From contig VZRR01005726.1 of assembly GCA_013398015.1 (NCBI GenBank), positions 1 to 64,000 of the forward strand: 64,000 nucleotides of DNA, in the 5' to 3' direction. Numbering within the stretch: position 1 is the first letter of the stretch; every line of letters begins with the position of its first letter. A program made the translations under genes and the position numbers. This DNA comes from Oreocharis arfaki (lineage: Eukaryota > Chordata > Aves > Passeriformes > Paramythiidae). The notes beneath the pieces were generated by a model. The model worked only from the letters and a program-made list of their open reading frames with translations, had not been told where the DNA came from and searched no databases. Of this stretch, positions 11,465 through 22,640 are shown in pieces.

Positions 11465-12414
11465 TGGGTCTGTTTTATGCACTGTTTAGTGTAGATAAAT
11501 ATTGCCCTTCCATGTTTCGTGCAGCCACTTCTAGACAATTTTAATGGAGGTCCCCTGAAAGGATTTATCTCCTTCCAGTTTCCCTGGTCAGTAACAGTGG
11601 GTTCAGGCTTGACTCAATCACTGCTAAAGTCTTGGTGAGCATGTTAGTGATTTCTGTGATGCTGGCCAAACTCTCCCATGCAGACTGTACCTAAATATCA
11701 CGTTTGACTATATCTCAAGACATTGATCGTACTGATGATAGAGCCTTCTACTGCCCAAATTACATAATCAAACAGATTGTTTTCATAAATTTGAATTGGC
11801 TGAATGCTTGATCTCAATGGTAGAACTTGCCTGATTTTTTTAAACAACTGCCTCACTTTCAATTCAGTTATTGATGCTTCCGTTAATTTCTTCTTGGTTT
11901 TCTTTGTCAGATTATTCCTCCCCCTCATGCTGCTGTGTTTTCTTGGAAGTTCCTTATTTGACCTACAGATTCAATGGAGCAATACTATGGCAAAACTTAA
12001 ATGAGACTCCCTATCCTGGTAAACCTAATCTCAAAAAATACCAAGCATATTGCTGACAAAAGCAGTAATGAGAGACTTTCTTTCGGGGATCTGTAGAGGT
12101 CATCAGGAAAATAAAAGTGACACAGTCAAATGTGTGCAACTGCAGCAGATTATTCCTATAAGGAATTCAGCTCCTTGGAACAAACTTGCTTTTGTCATTT
12201 GTGTGGTCCCAAAGCCCTACTTCTATTCACACAGTCCCACAGATCAGCAGAGTGCAGTTCACATAGGTAAACACCATCAGCCCCAGAGCTCAGCACAGAC
12301 TCATCGTGGATCCCCCAGGCCCCCGGCCTGCTTATGATCTCTATGCCCCAGAGGCAAGTGCACTCCAACCAGACCTGGTGCTGTGAGACACCCTCCCAGT
12401 GCAATGTGACCTGT
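11465..12414. other. Non-coding spacer between crystallin-fold gene and LTR
   Basis: I see no gene or recognisable repeat. The part next to the LTR (12200-12414) and the part on its other side (13448-13760) are both GC-richer than the surroundings and may be an older repeat into which the LTR inserted; I cannot classify it. Confidence 0.45.
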
Positions 12415-12419
12415 GGGGA

Positions 12420-13442
12420 TGTTGTGGTTTGACACTGGCCAAACACCAGGCACCCATGAAAGCCACTCATGCAACCTCCTCTGCTACAGCTGGACAGAGG
12501 AGAGAAAAATTTAATGAAGGGTTCATGAGTTAAGAACCAGGAGGAACACTCCAAGGGCAAAACTAGCTCAACTTAGATGTACAAAGTGAGTTTATTACAA
12601 ACAACATCAGAGGATAATGAGAAGTAAAACAAGCCCTTAAAAACACCTTTTCTTCCCCCCAGTCCCTCCCTCCTTCCCACCAACAGCGCAGGGAGACGGG
12701 GCATGGGGGTTTGGTCAGCTCGTCACCTGAGGTTTTCTTCCCTGCTCAGGGAGAGGAGTCCTTCCCCTGCTGCACCGTGGGGTCCCTCCCATGGGAGACA
12801 GTTCTCCGTGAACCTCTCAGATATGGGTCCACTCTCACAGGCAACAGTCCTCCCAAAACTGCTGCAGTGTGGGTCACTTTTCCACGGGGTGCAGTCCTCC
12901 AAGGACAGGCTGCTCCAGTCTGGAAGCAAGGGCCCTCTCTCTCCACCGGGTCTCCCACTGGATCACAGCCTCCTCCAGGCATCCACCCACTCCGGCACGG
13001 GCACCTCCCCCACGGGCTGCGGGTGGATCTCTGCACCCCCGTGGTCCCCATGGGCTGCAGGGGGACAGCTGCTTCACCAGGGTCTGCGCCATGGCTGGCA
13101 GAAGAATCTCGGCTCCAGTGCCTGGAGCACCTCCTCCCCCTCCTTCTCCACTGACCTTGGTGTCTCCATGTTGTTTCCCTCACATGTTCTCACCTCCTCC
13201 TCTTCTCTGACTGGAATTAAAACTGCACCTACACCTTTGTTTTGGTTTCTTCTTAAATATGTTATCATAGAGGCATCACCACCATCTCTAATTGGCCCAG
13301 TTTTGGCCAGCAGCGTGTCCATCTTCAGAGCCATCAGGGACTGGCTCTGCTGGACATGGTGGAAGCTTCTAGCAGCTCCTCACAGAAGCCACTTCTGTGG
13401 CTCCCCTCACTACCAAAACCCAGGCTGTGCAAAACCAACACA
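12420..13442 (-). mobile_element. Solo LTR of an avian ERVL-type endogenous retrovirus
   Basis: A 1,023-bp element on the minus strand. It starts TGTGTTGG (at 13442) and ends AACCACAACA (at 12420), so it has the TG...CA termini of an LTR. It is flanked by an exact 5-bp direct repeat, GGGGA, at 12415-12419 and 13443-13447; 5 bp is typical of ERVL (class III). On the minus strand there is a TATTTAA box near 13260 and AATAAA near 12590 followed by a U5-like tail. No gag, pol or env lies next to it, so it is a solo LTR left by recombination between two LTRs. Open frames inside it, up to 253 codons on the opposite strand, are incidental. Confidence 0.92.
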
Positions 13443-13447
13443 GGGGA

Positions 13448-14149
13448 ATAAAGTGGTTTATTGATCTAGAGCAGTTCCCAGTGCAGTGGCACCCAGGCCC
13501 AAGAAGAATGCAGCTTGTGGTGTCCTTAACAGCAGCATGAGATGGAATGAGCTGTTGTTCATGTGCGCTACCAGACCTCACAAATCTGACAGAGTGATAA
13601 GCAAGGCAGGAAAACCCAGTCAAATGTCTTCGAAAAGGCTGGGAACAAACCCTCCATTGGTATCAGTGAAGCCACGGCCTATCAGCCAGGCTCTTCCCCA
13701 CAGGAGATCACAGCAAATATATACCAGAGGAAAACCTCTAGCATGTTTAAGAGATGACCAGTGACAGCAAGGCAGGTGTCTACCTGTCACTTTATGCTCC
13801 CCTTCTTTCTGTGGTCACTCAGGAACCAAGGGCAGGAGATACTAACAGAGTTAGTGACCACCAAGTGTACAGAGAACACAGGTGATGAACTGTTGCTGGG
13901 AATCCTTTACTCAGCACATCTTCTCTTGGAAATGCTCATGACACATCAGATGGACTCACAGCCTTGCAAATGTCTCCAACACCATCTTTCAGGAGGTGTG
14001 AGTGACAGGAACACACTGGAAAATCACTGTTGCCTGGGGAGAAGTGCTGATTGTTGAAGCATGGGGAGTAAAACTGCTGTTTTAAGAGAACAAGATGACT
14101 GGGGAAGACAGAGGCAAGGGTACCTTGGCTAAATAAGCATGTAACCAAT
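13448..14149. other. Non-coding spacer right of the LTR
   Basis: No coding sequence is recognised. On the minus strand the left edge has CAATAAACC followed by CACTTTATT, a possible poly(A) signal of an older, unclassified element interrupted by the ERVL LTR. This is speculative. Confidence 0.4.
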
Positions 14150-15315
14150 AGAATCATAGACTCACAGAATGGCTTGGGTTGGAAGGTACCTGTAAGGATC
14201 CTCTAGTCCATGGGTAGGGACATTTTCCACTAAATCGTGTTGCTCAGTGCCCATCTTACATTGTCTTGAATACTTCCAAGGAAAGAGCATCTACAACTTC
14301 TCTGGGCAACATATTCCAGTGTGTCACCACCTCACAGTAAAGAATTTCTTCCTAATATCTAACCTAAACCTGCCCTCTTTCAGTTTAAAGCCATTACACC
14401 TTGTGCCATTATTATACATCCTTTTAAAAAGTCCCTCTCCAGCTTTCTCGTAGTCCCTTTTGGTACTGGAAGGTCTCCCCAAAGCTGCCTCTTCTCCAGG
14501 CTGAACAGCCCCAACTGTCTTGGCTTATTTTCATGGTGGAGGTGCTCCAGCTCTCTGACCATCTTCATGGCCTCCTCTGGACCCTCTCCAACAGGTCCAT
14601 ATTCTTCTTATGCTGGGGGTCATAGAGCTAGATGCAGTGCTCCACTCCAGCTGGGTTTTCACCAGAGTGGAATAGAGGGGCAGAATCTCCTCGCTCATCC
14701 TGCTGGCCACGCTGCTTTTGATGCAGCCCACGACACATTTGGCTTTCTGGGCTGTGAGTGCTCACTGCCAGCTCACACTGAGCTTGTTGTCAACCAACAC
14801 CCCCAAGCCCTTCCCTGCACAGCCTCTCTCAGTCCGTTTTTTGCCCGGCCTGTGTTTGTGCTTGGGGTTGCCCCAACTCACATGCTGAACTCACATGAGG
14901 TTCACACAGGCTCACCACCCCAGACTGGCCAGACCCCTCTGGATGGCATCCCTTCCCTCCAGCATCTTGACAGCCCCGCAGATCTTGGTGTGATCAGCAA
15001 ACTGACTGAGGCTGCACCCAATTCCAGTCCATGTCGCCAACAAAGATGTTGAACAGCCCAGTCCCAACACCAACACCTGAAGAGTGTTGCTCACCACTGG
15101 TCTCTATTTGGACATTGAGTCATTGACCACAACTCTCTGAGTGTGACCATCCAGCCAGATCCTTATCCACGGAGCAGTCCATCCACCAAATTCATGTCTC
15201 TCCAGTTTAGAGATAAGGATGTCATGCTGTACAGCTTCAAAAGCTTTGCACAAGCAAAGTAGGTAATGTCAAACACTCTTCTCCTATCCACCAATCCTGC
15301 AACCCCGTCACAGAC
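14150..15315 (-). mobile_element. CR1 LINE, about 1.2 kb, minus strand
   Basis: The longest CR1 copy in the window. It begins with the 3' terminus (GAATCATAGACTCACAGAATGG on the plus strand) and extends into the reverse transcriptase region, with recognisable reverse-complement blocks at 14480-14760 and 15140-15310 (for example ACCATCCAGCCAGATCCTTATCC). Frame is broken by many stops and indels. The 5' end is truncated near GTAGGTAATGTCAAACAC. Confidence 0.92.
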
Positions 15316-15879
15316 GTATTTTTTGTTGATATAGACATATTTATTTATAAACACAGCACTTTCATTTTACTCTGGAAATAGCTTACCATAAAAGGCATAA
15401 CTTTAAGGAAAACAGTCTACAACTAGTACAAGGCATGTTCACCTTTATTTAACACTGAAAGTTCCTTATCTCACAAATTTGCCCACCCCTGTTTTATGCT
15501 GGTCTAATCATCCATAACACACTTTCCATTGCTTGCCGAAATACATTTTATTTTCAGCAGGCAGTCCTGTGGTGTGGCAGGTCAGCCTTTCCAAACCCTT
15601 GAAAACCCATTTTTTTTTCTGGGAAAAGTGGGAAAGCAGCTCTCCTCGCACAGCCTGGGGAGTTGCAGGGCTGTGGACACCAGATGGGACCCAGTTAAGG
15701 AGCCCCCCTACCCTGGGCATCCTTCAGGACAGCCGTGTGGCTGGAGGTGGTTCTGCTCCTCTTGGCGCTGCTCACTTTAATTTCTCCTGATGTTACCTGG
15801 GACTGCCATCCAGATTTTTTGTACTCATCAGTACTATTCTATCCTGTCGTATCTGGATCCCTTGGATAACTTGCTTAGG

Positions 15880-15984
15880 TCAAGCCTGAAAATAGCAGGG
15901 AGCTCAGGGGAGTCTGAACTTTGGGGATTGGAACAAGCTGTTCTTTAAGGTCCCTCCCAACCCAAACCATTCTGTGATTCGATG
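15880..15984 (+). mobile_element. CR1 3' end fragment
   Basis: The sequence ends in 'AAGGTCCCTCCCAACCCAAACC' and 'ATTCTGTGATTCGATGA', the standard plus-strand CR1 terminus. Only the last hundred bases or so are present. Confidence 0.8.
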
Positions 15985-17954
15985 AGCCAGGGTGGGGAAA
16001 AAGGTCCTTCAGGGTTGCTTGAGCTCTGCTGCCATCCTCTGGAGAGGGACAGGGTGCAGCTGTAGTGCGCTGACCCTGAGAGGGCTTCCTCTGTATGGCT
16101 GAGTGGGTTTGCTGCTAGTAACAAAACTCGGCCTTAATTTGGGCCATGGGGGGGGAACAGGACACTCTGCTATGGTGGCCCTGGTTGGAAAGATGTGGGC
16201 AATGAAGCTGGGACCAGTGTGCTCTGAGGAGCTGGTTGCCATCATGTGCAACAGCCTTGTGCCCTTGGCCCTGGGGCAGCAGTGCCAGCAGCAAGAGGGT
16301 TTTAAACAAAGGGGAAAGACTTAAAATGAGAAACTCCTTTTACTCATAGTCCTTGCAAGAGAAGTTAAAATGCAAACCAAACACTTCAATAATATAGTTA
16401 TATGCAAGGCTGAAGTAATTAATCCTTACCTGGACTTTTACTTGCAGACTACAGTGGCCATTATCAGATGATTGTGGTCACTATAGCCTGAATATCTGCT
16501 TCCTAGAAAAACACATGATAGCAATCACTAACGTCATGGTTTTGGTGGGTTTTTTTTGTTTTGGGTTTTTTTTTTTGTTTGTNNNNNNNNNNNNNNNNNN
16601 NNNNNNNNNNNNNNNNNNNNNNNNNNNNTTTTTTTTTTTTTTTTGTTTTTTGTTACTGTGCTCCTGGATAGCCTAAAAAGAATGGGAAGAGGAGGGGATG
16701 GTGGGTCTTTATTGGTTGGATTTTTTTTAAATCCATCCTTGCAGTATTTGAACAAAACTGCTACACTCGCCTGGAATTCCATCAGAACTCTCTATTGCAC
16801 TGTCATTACAATTAACAAGATGTCAAGGACTGACACTAAGCAAAGATGACATGGTCTGAACTTCAATCTACCATTGGATAAGGCTCTCACCTGACAGTGA
16901 ATGAATATGACAGGAATATAAAGGATTGGTGATGGAAATAGCTCCCGGTCAAGCTAGGAAGGGAAGCACATTAAGATACCCTCTGTGTGAGAAGCCAGAG
17001 CTGCAAGCACAAGTAAGCATTCATTCGTTATTTATCAGTTGTTCATGGATACCTGTGTCATCACATCGGTGGCCCATTGCTCAGAAATTCTGCTTCACGT
17101 GGGACTCTCCTCAACACCACATCAAGTCACTGTGACTCTATCTGGCCAAGTGCTGAAAACATTGATGACAAAGTCACTATCTCACACCTGGTCCGCTGCT
17201 GCACTGACTCCTAGTGAAAAAGCTCCCCTCAACACCGTGTCCAAACCTCCCAAACCACAGCTTGTGTCAGGACAGTTATGAAGATGGATGAAGCCTTGTG
17301 CAAACACCAAAAGGGTCAGATTGTTGAGTGATGTGTATTTACCGAGATTACAGTGAGCACAGGAGGTGGAAGCCTGAGTGTAAACACTGACTTCGTGTGG
17401 GGTTGTTCACATCACAGTATTGCATTACTTTAGTTAAGGACTTTCTACACTACTAATAGCTAAGTAGATGCAGCTTTTTGACTCCTCATAAGAGAGGTAC
17501 AAAGTGTAGAAAAGGTATCTCCTTCAGCACCTCGGGGAGACAGGAGTCCCCTGAGGTTTTTCATGTTCCTAACTCATGTAACTGTGCTCTAAACACAAAG
17601 GGATGGGATCAGGAAAGCCAAGGCACAGCTGGAACTGAATTTAGAAAGAATAATAAGAAAGGCATTTTAAAGTACATTGACCAGAAAAGGAAGATTAAAC
17701 AAAATGTTATATCCAACCCCTCCAATAAATAAGAGGAGAAATGGTGACAACAGATATGGAGAAAGCTGAGGTACTCAGCAACCTTTTTTTGCCTCAGTTC
17801 CATCTTCCCACATCTCTGAAACCTCTGAAACTCAAGACAGGTACTGGGGGAATGAAGTCCTTCCCATCATCAGAAAAGATCAGGGTAAAGACCAACTAAG
17901 GGACCTGAGAGTGGCATGGCTGAGAGGGAATTGGGAATACTGGTGGGAGAAAAG
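15985..17954. other. Non-coding stretch with T-rich gap region
   Basis: No gene is recognised. It contains the N gap at 16583-16628 inside a G/T homopolymer-rich tract. Short open frames here have no supporting motif. Confidence 0.5.
16583..16628. other. Assembly gap (46 N) in poly-T tract
   Basis: Both flanks are long T runs with scattered G (for example TTTTTTTTTTTTGTTTG on the left). The gap is most simply a homopolymer or low-complexity tract that sequencing could not resolve. Confidence 0.95.
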
Positions 17955-18604
17955 CTGGTCATGAGCTGACAATGAGCACTTACAGCCCACAAAGCCAACC
18001 ATACCCCGGGCTGCATGCAAAGCAGTGTGGCCAGCAGGTCATGGAGATTATTCTGCCCCTCTACTCAGCTCTCGAGAGACTCCACATGGAGTGCTGTGTC
18101 CAGCTCTGGAGTCCAGCACAGGAAAAATATGGACCCATTGCAAGGAGTCCAGAGGAGGGCCACAAAAATGGTCAGAGGCCTGGAACACTTCTGCTATGAA
18201 GAAAATCTGAGGGACTTGTGGTTGTTCCACCTGGAGAACAGAAGGCTCTAGAGAGATCTTACTGAGGCCTTTCAGTATATAAAAAGGGTTTCTAAGAAAG
18301 ATAGAGACATTTTTGCCATGATCTGTAGTGTCAGGACAAGGGGCAGTGGTTTTATATAGAAAGAGAATACATCTAGATGTGATACACAGAAGGTATCTTT
18401 TACAATGGGGGTGCTGAAGCGCAGGACCATGTTGCCCAAAGAAGTTGTGGATGCCCCATCCCTGAAACTGTTCAAGCCCATGTTGGATGGGGCTTTGAGC
18501 AATCTGCTCTAGCGGAAGGTGTCCCTGGCCATGGCAGGGGATTGGAACTAGATGATCTTTAAACCTCTCTTCCAACCCAAACCATCCTCTGATTCAACGA
18601 TTCA
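17955..18604 (+). mobile_element. CR1 LINE, 3' portion
   Basis: A plus-strand CR1 copy with recognisable reverse transcriptase remnants (TGTGGCCAGCAGGTCATGG at 18028; a CTCTACTCAGCTCTCGAGAG block at 18059) and the 3' UTR. It ends 'AACCTCTCTTCCAACCCAAACC' then 'TGATTCAACGATTC'. It is 5'-truncated and frame-broken. Confidence 0.9.
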
Positions 18605-18739
18605 GTGTCCAGAACTCACCTGGACAAGGAACTTCACCTAACTAGAGTTAGCCCTGTTGTCAGCAGGAGATTGGGCTAGAGGCCTTCAGTGGTTGCTCTT
18701 TATGTTTTTCCGTAAATCTGGTTTCTTTTCTCCTTTGTG

Positions 18740-19333
18740 AAAGGAATTTTTTCAGGATATTTTTCATTGCTTTTTACATGGCAAAATAGAATAAGGTACT
18801 GAAAAAACTGCAAGAAAAAGAGAACTGAGATAACAGCTGCTGATCTGTAGGATTTTCAACACACAAGATGCTCTTCCAAGAAAGCCCATGGTAGTTCCTG
18901 CAAGGAGCTGATCAGCAGCAAGGAACTAAAGGGTAGAAATATATCATAGAAGAAGGACAGAAAGTAAGAGGAAAGAACAATAAAATTACACAAGCTCTTT
19001 TTTCTGTGGGAAAACACCAGTTCCAGAGTTCTCTTTTGGCCAAGTCACTTTCAAGTGCTGTGTGCAGGGATAGCTCAGCATGAGCAGGGTTCAGCACCAG
19101 GAGCTCCTCCTGCTCGGCTGCTGGAGCCCAGGCTGCAGGGTCTCTGTCCAGGGCTGCTTTTCCCGGTGCCGCTGCCCAGGCTGCAGGGGCAGCCCGTGCT
19201 GAGCTTGGCTGTGTGAGCCACAGACAGGCACGCACGTGTGCACGGCGAGGACACGGCCACGGCCACCTGCAGCGGCTGCCACACACCAGGGGCTGCCCTC
19301 AGCCCCCCACAGCTGGCACTGCCAGCACTCCCA
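18740..19333. repeat. Dispersed GC-rich repeat, copy B
   Basis: Second copy of the repeat at 6330-6889, same orientation, about 12.4 kb away. The segment 19019-19333 is almost identical to 6575-6889 (differences are rare, for example GGCCACCTGC against GGCCCCCTGC). The left part is more diverged, with an insertion of about 45 bp around 18915-18960 relative to copy A. The right boundary falls at the same base in both copies. Confidence 0.8.
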
Positions 19334-21694
19334 TGAAACAGGTACAGACAGCCAAGTCCTCCATCTGAATGCAATGTAATTACAGCACTGCGGAGCTGCG
19401 ACATCAGGAACAATGTACGTGTATTTTGCAGTGGTGGCTGAGATGCTTACCACTTCTGTGGCCATCCTCAGCTTGGCTTTGAGCTTTACTGGGGAGAAGA
19501 AGCTTGTGTTCACAGTTTTAAGTAACACACGCTTTCAGAGCCATGCCTGGAATGAAGTGAATCTCAAAAAAATTCAGCGAAATGGAGGAGACTGTTTCTG
19601 GGTAGAGATGTAAATGCTGGCCTAATGTTGTCAGTATACCAAACATCACAGACACAGTTGACCACAGGGAAACATGACTGCTTTTGTCTTATTATCTGAA
19701 TTTTCAGACTTTCGTTTTTTCTTCCTCAGTGTAGTGGAAAGTGCTTTTAGCCCATTTATCTGCCTGGATGTCAGCACACCATTCGGACTATCGACCTTCC
19801 ACCGCAACAGGGTTGTCAAAATTCATGTTTTTCCACAGGTTTTCTCCTTTAAAGAAATATTTCATGAGACAAGTAGCAGGCTTGGTCTGCTCCCACTTTT
19901 AACTAGGGCCTAATGTTGTGGGATGCTGAGAAATCTTTATGACCAGTGACTTCACTCTTTTCAGGGTGGCCTTGTGCCCTTTTTACTTTCCTGGCATGTG
20001 TAACTAATTGACAAGCAGAGCTATATTTTCCATCTTGCATTCTACCTGCCATGCAGGCATTTCCATTGCTCCACAGTCCTCAATTTTTGTGCACAAAATG
20101 GGTACTATTAAGTCTAATATGAAACCCTGAAAAGAAAAATCTGTAGGAAGGCTTTTGTCTGGGAAAGCAATTGTGCTTCTGGGAATAGTCATGGAGCTTC
20201 CAAAATGAGACTTATGGTTTCTCAAAGCCATAGTAATGATTTGAGAAAATACAGATTTTTTTCTCCATCTTGGGTAAAAGTTAGGTAAAGCCTTGGTTTG
20301 GAGCATCTTGGAAAGGAAAAGGTTAATTCTTAGATACAACTACATGCATTACTGCATTCCAATTAAGTTGTTCTTCTGATTTTAGTGTCCACTAGTAGTG
20401 CTGAGAAACACGTCAAGATTCCTATCGCAGTGACCTGACTTATTCAACATTATTACTGTTCCAAATCTTAGGCAGCAGAAGGCTCCTCTTCTCATCAAAG
20501 CCTAGAACAAATAAAATTGGTTTTTAAGGACATGCAAATATTGAAGAGTTTCATTGAATTTTCCCAGCTGGCTTTTAATATATTGATGAATTTTCGTATC
20601 TGCAGCCCATTTGAACTGACTGCTCTGAAGGTTTAACCTCTGTGAAGCAAAAGCAGTGAATGAGAGAGATATGGTGATTTGTGGGAATTAACAGCAGGTC
20701 AGAAAGCCTGTCTGAGTCTGACATTGGTCTCAGCACAGTCCACTTCTACCTGTCAGAAATCTAGTCGAGAGAAGCAAGAAATTCTAAACAATAGAGAGAG
20801 TAAACAGCAACAAAGCTGCAGCTGGCATTTTGTTTGGATTCTTGAGATGTCTATGTTGTAGATAACTAATAATAGTATGGTGTAGTTAAAATAGCCAATG
20901 AATCTACCGTAGTAGTTGAGCAACCAATGGATAACTAACATGAATGATAAACACACAAAAGTGTATATATATGGCACTGGCTCTTGGAATAAACGCTTTT
21001 TGCCTGCACTTTATGTTAGAATTGGTGTGTGTCGTGTGTCCACCTCAACTACGACAGTGATTGATGAGGTAATGGGGGGGGAACACAGAAGAAAAAATAT
21101 TAACAAAGTTCTGCTGTATGTCTGCCAGGAGTACAAGACATTTGTCATGCACACTCAGCTGCAGTGAGTCCTCCATCCATCTGTATGGAAACCAAGATGG
21201 AAGTGAGGATATACTGGAGGCTGAACTCCATTTCACTGCTCAGCTACCCACCGCCAGCTCACCTCAAGCCATCAGCAACGCAACAGACAAAGGCTCTGCC
21301 TGCTGAGCACTTGCTTCATACCACAGAAGACAGAGGATTTCGTGCTTTTCACTTCAGTACCAGCTCAAATGCAGTTGCTTAGCACAAAAGACTGCTGGCT
21401 AATGAGCACAGAGGCTCAAAGGAAGGCATTGCCTTTACACGGCGCCTGCTGCAAAGAAGGTCTTCAGTGCCTCTGTTCCTTCAACTCTATCACCTTGTGA
21501 CTTTCTGCAAAAAAAACCAAAGAGTAAAGAAGGCTACTCTGTCTCTATGCTGTGCTAACAGGCTGTTTTCCAACATTGTCTTGATCTTGTTTTATCTCCT
21601 TTCTGTCCTGTTCCCCTTTGCCCCCCTACTTCCAGTCCCAAATACCAGAGGTTTGTTACAGCTCCATTGAGCCAACAGTAATGGTCAGTAGCTC
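19334..21694. other. Non-coding stretch
   Basis: No gene, RNA or clear transposon is seen. Open frames up to about 80 codons are at the frequency expected by chance. Confidence 0.5.
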
Positions 21695-21925
21695 TACATC
21701 ACATCTCAGGGGATTCTGATTGGGAATCAGGAAAATTTTTCACCATCAGGCAGCACAGCACTGGAACTGATTTCCAGAGTGGTGAGGGAGTCTCCAGCCT
21801 TGGAGGCTCCCAGGATTCTGTTAGACAAGTCCATCATGATGGGATGCAGTGCTAGTGATACTCCAGTTCCAAGCAGGCGGCTGGGTGTTCCAGGCTGGTT
21901 TCTTCTGTTTCTGTGATTCAGTGAA
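21695..21925 (+). mobile_element. CR1 3' portion, diverged
   Basis: Blocks such as GAAAATTTTTCACCATCAGG, GGAACTGATTTCCAGAG and GAGTCTCCAGCCTTGGAGG follow the CR1 3' UTR order, ending near TTTCTGTGATTCAGTG. Divergence suggests an old insertion. Confidence 0.7.
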
Positions 21926-22494
21926 GACATTTTGTAGCACTGGAGAACATTATGGTATCACACCCACTTGATGCAGTTTCATTACATTTCCCATTCATCA
22001 GCCTGAAAGAACAGCTGAGTACGTAGCTTGGTTTGCTGCTCAGGCTGTCACAGGGTCTTCAGCCTATGTTCCCTAATCAGGGAAAATTAGGTTTTGCTAT
22101 TAAAAGAAAGCTGCTAAAACTGAATATGGAGGAAGCTCTTCTCAGTGTTTGAATATAAAGGAAAAGGCATAAATATGCAGATCAGCTAGCATGTGCTCTA
22201 ACAAGCAGCTTATTTCTGAATAAAAGCCTTTGCACCAAACAGATCCATGAAAATACAGGTTGGAAATCACTAGGGGCACCAGAGGTATCAGGCTTTATAT
22301 CACCCACCCAAGGCCTAGATCAGTTGTACTCGTCAACCAGTACTTGATAATCGTAGGTGTGCCCAGAGTTCCCCTGCCCAGGACAGGGTTCAGCTGAAGG
22401 GCATCTGTCAGCACTATAATGCCAGGTGTATTAGAACTCTGGTAGTTAAGACAAGAAAGAAGGTGAGGTTAGTAGTACTCTAACTCGAGGTTAG

Positions 22495-22552
22495 AGTAGA
22501 ATAGAATAGAATAGAATAGAATAGAATAGAATAGAATAGAATAGAGTAGAAT
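22495..22552. repeat. (AGAAT)n microsatellite on a CR1 tail
   Basis: About nine to ten AGAAT pentamers with a variant unit at each end (AGAGT). It adjoins the CR1 3' end that follows, so it likely arose by expansion of the short terminal repeat of that element. Confidence 0.92.
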
Positions 22553-22640
22553 ATCCTGAGCTGGAAGGGATGCCACAAGGGTCAAGTGCAACTCCTGGGA
22601 TTTCCAGAGAGCTCAGCCAAGCATGAGTCCTCTGTTGCTG
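22553..22640 (-). mobile_element. CR1 3' end fragment, minus strand
   Basis: The plus strand reads ATCCTGAGCTGGAAGGGATG then CCACAAGGGTCAAGTGCAACTCC. This is the reverse complement of the 3' end of a different CR1 subfamily from the 'GGTTTGGGTTGGAAGG' copies elsewhere in the window. Confidence 0.75.

Noticed and set aside
12703..13464. Long open frame of 253 codons
   Set aside because: It lies across the ERVL solo LTR, antisense to it. Its composition reflects GC-rich LTR sequence and it has no domain or splice context.
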